Assembly (NCBI GenBank): GCA_025056955.1
Contig: JANWYL010000176.1
Span: 1 to 6,425, forward strand
DNA from: Sandaracinaceae bacterium
GTDB lineage: Bacteria > Myxococcota_A > Polyangia > Polyangiales > Sandaracinaceae
DNA length: 6,425 nucleotides
Reading direction: 5' to 3'
Below the pieces are notes generated by a model. The model was not told where the DNA came from, ran no database searches, and saw only the letters and a program-made list of their open reading frames with translations. Shown here piece after piece: positions 6,031 through 6,425 of this stretch (the first letter of the stretch is position 1; the number at the start of each line of letters is the position of its first letter). A program made the translations under genes and the position numbers.

Positions 6031-6425
6031 TCATTTTTTTCTTTTCTTCTTTCGATTGACCAGATCTTCTAAGTAGGCCACGCGAATGATGCCGCTTCTC
6101 AGGTCAACCTCTTCAACATATGGCGTGGCAACTGGAATCTCAATCATTTCTCCCTCAAAGCGGGTCACAATGGTGTTCGCAGTGGGATAAATTCCAAAGT
6201 CCTCAACCCTTCCTATGATTCTCCCTTCAAACTCGACCTTGAGGTGTAGCAAGTCAAAAAGGTAGACCTCACCCTCATCACACTCAGGAAGCGCCTCGCG
6301 CGGAACGCATGCAACCAACCCATGCACCGATTCTGCCGCAGTGCGATCAGTGAAGGCATCGAGCCTGAGGATGACTCCTTTTGGAATTCGACGAAAAGAA
6401 AGAACCTTTGCCTTGCTTTTTGCTT
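6031..6425 (-). CDS. rimM: Ribosome maturation factor RimM, C-terminal part
   Basis: The last 130 codons of rimM; the 5' end lies beyond the right edge. RimM assists maturation of the 30S subunit, binding ribosomal protein S19 and the 16S 3' domain. The visible part includes the end of the N-terminal barrel (RRIPKGVILRLDAFTDRTAA, with the DR..A pattern typical of the family), the linker VPREALPECDEGEVYLFDLLHLKV, and the C-terminal PRC-barrel (EGRIIGRVEDFGIYPTANTI through EIPVATPYVEEVD and the strand GIIRVAYLEDL). A basic tail, RKKKRKK, closes the protein. The TGA at 6031-6033 is 7 nt from the trmD start, so the two are co-transcribed. The open frame reaches the window edge without a stop, so the GTG near 6325-6327 is only an internal valine. 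Confidence 0.95.
   Translation of the reverse strand, partial: AKSKAKVLSFRRIPKGVILRLDAFTDRTAAESVHGLVACVPREALPECDEGEVYLFDLLHLKVEFEGRIIGRVEDFGIYPTANTIVTRFEGEMIEIPVATPYVEEVDLRSGIIRVAYLEDLVNRKKKRKK

Overview
The window is a bacterial chromosome segment with moderate GC content. All recognisable genes lie on the minus strand, so transcription runs from the right edge to the left. The lineage is probably Myxococcota or a related deltaproteobacterial group. The evidence is the PP2C phosphatase, whose long well-conserved body matches the type I know from myxobacteria, and the rimM-trmD-SPOUT methyltransferase order, which is familiar from deltaproteobacteria. This is inference from family knowledge; no database search was run.

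Right part (6425 to 4625): the 3' end of rimM (16S rRNA processing), then trmD (tRNA m1G37 methyltransferase), then a small SPOUT-type RNA methyltransferase that overlaps trmD by about 20 bp. These form a tight translation-related operon. The ribosomal protein gene rplS, which usually follows trmD, is not the next gene here.

Middle part (4620 to 1233): a eukaryote-type deoxyribose-phosphate aldolase (deoC/DERA) starts 4 nt after the methyltransferase stop. It is followed 7 nt later by a two-domain aldehyde dehydrogenase of the ALDH16 family. The two likely work together: DeoC cleaves deoxyribose-5-phosphate to glyceraldehyde-3-phosphate and acetaldehyde, and the ALDH would oxidise the aldehyde. 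The ALDH16 frame is interrupted by one in-frame TGA at 1797-1799, about 88 codons into the second domain. Coding continues in the same frame on the far side to the family-typical C-terminus. This is the most notable feature of the window: a point nonsense mutation, a sequencing substitution, or a recoding/restart event.

Left part (1153 to 1): after a 79-bp gap with a possible promoter and an inverted repeat come a PP2C-type Ser/Thr phosphatase with a very strong ribosome binding site, a 127-bp gap, and the first 82 codons of an NAD-dependent sugar-nucleotide enzyme that looks like UDP-glucuronate decarboxylase (UDP-xylose synthase).

There is no tRNA, rRNA, CRISPR array, insertion sequence or phage gene. 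No gene-free stretch exceeds 300 bases.
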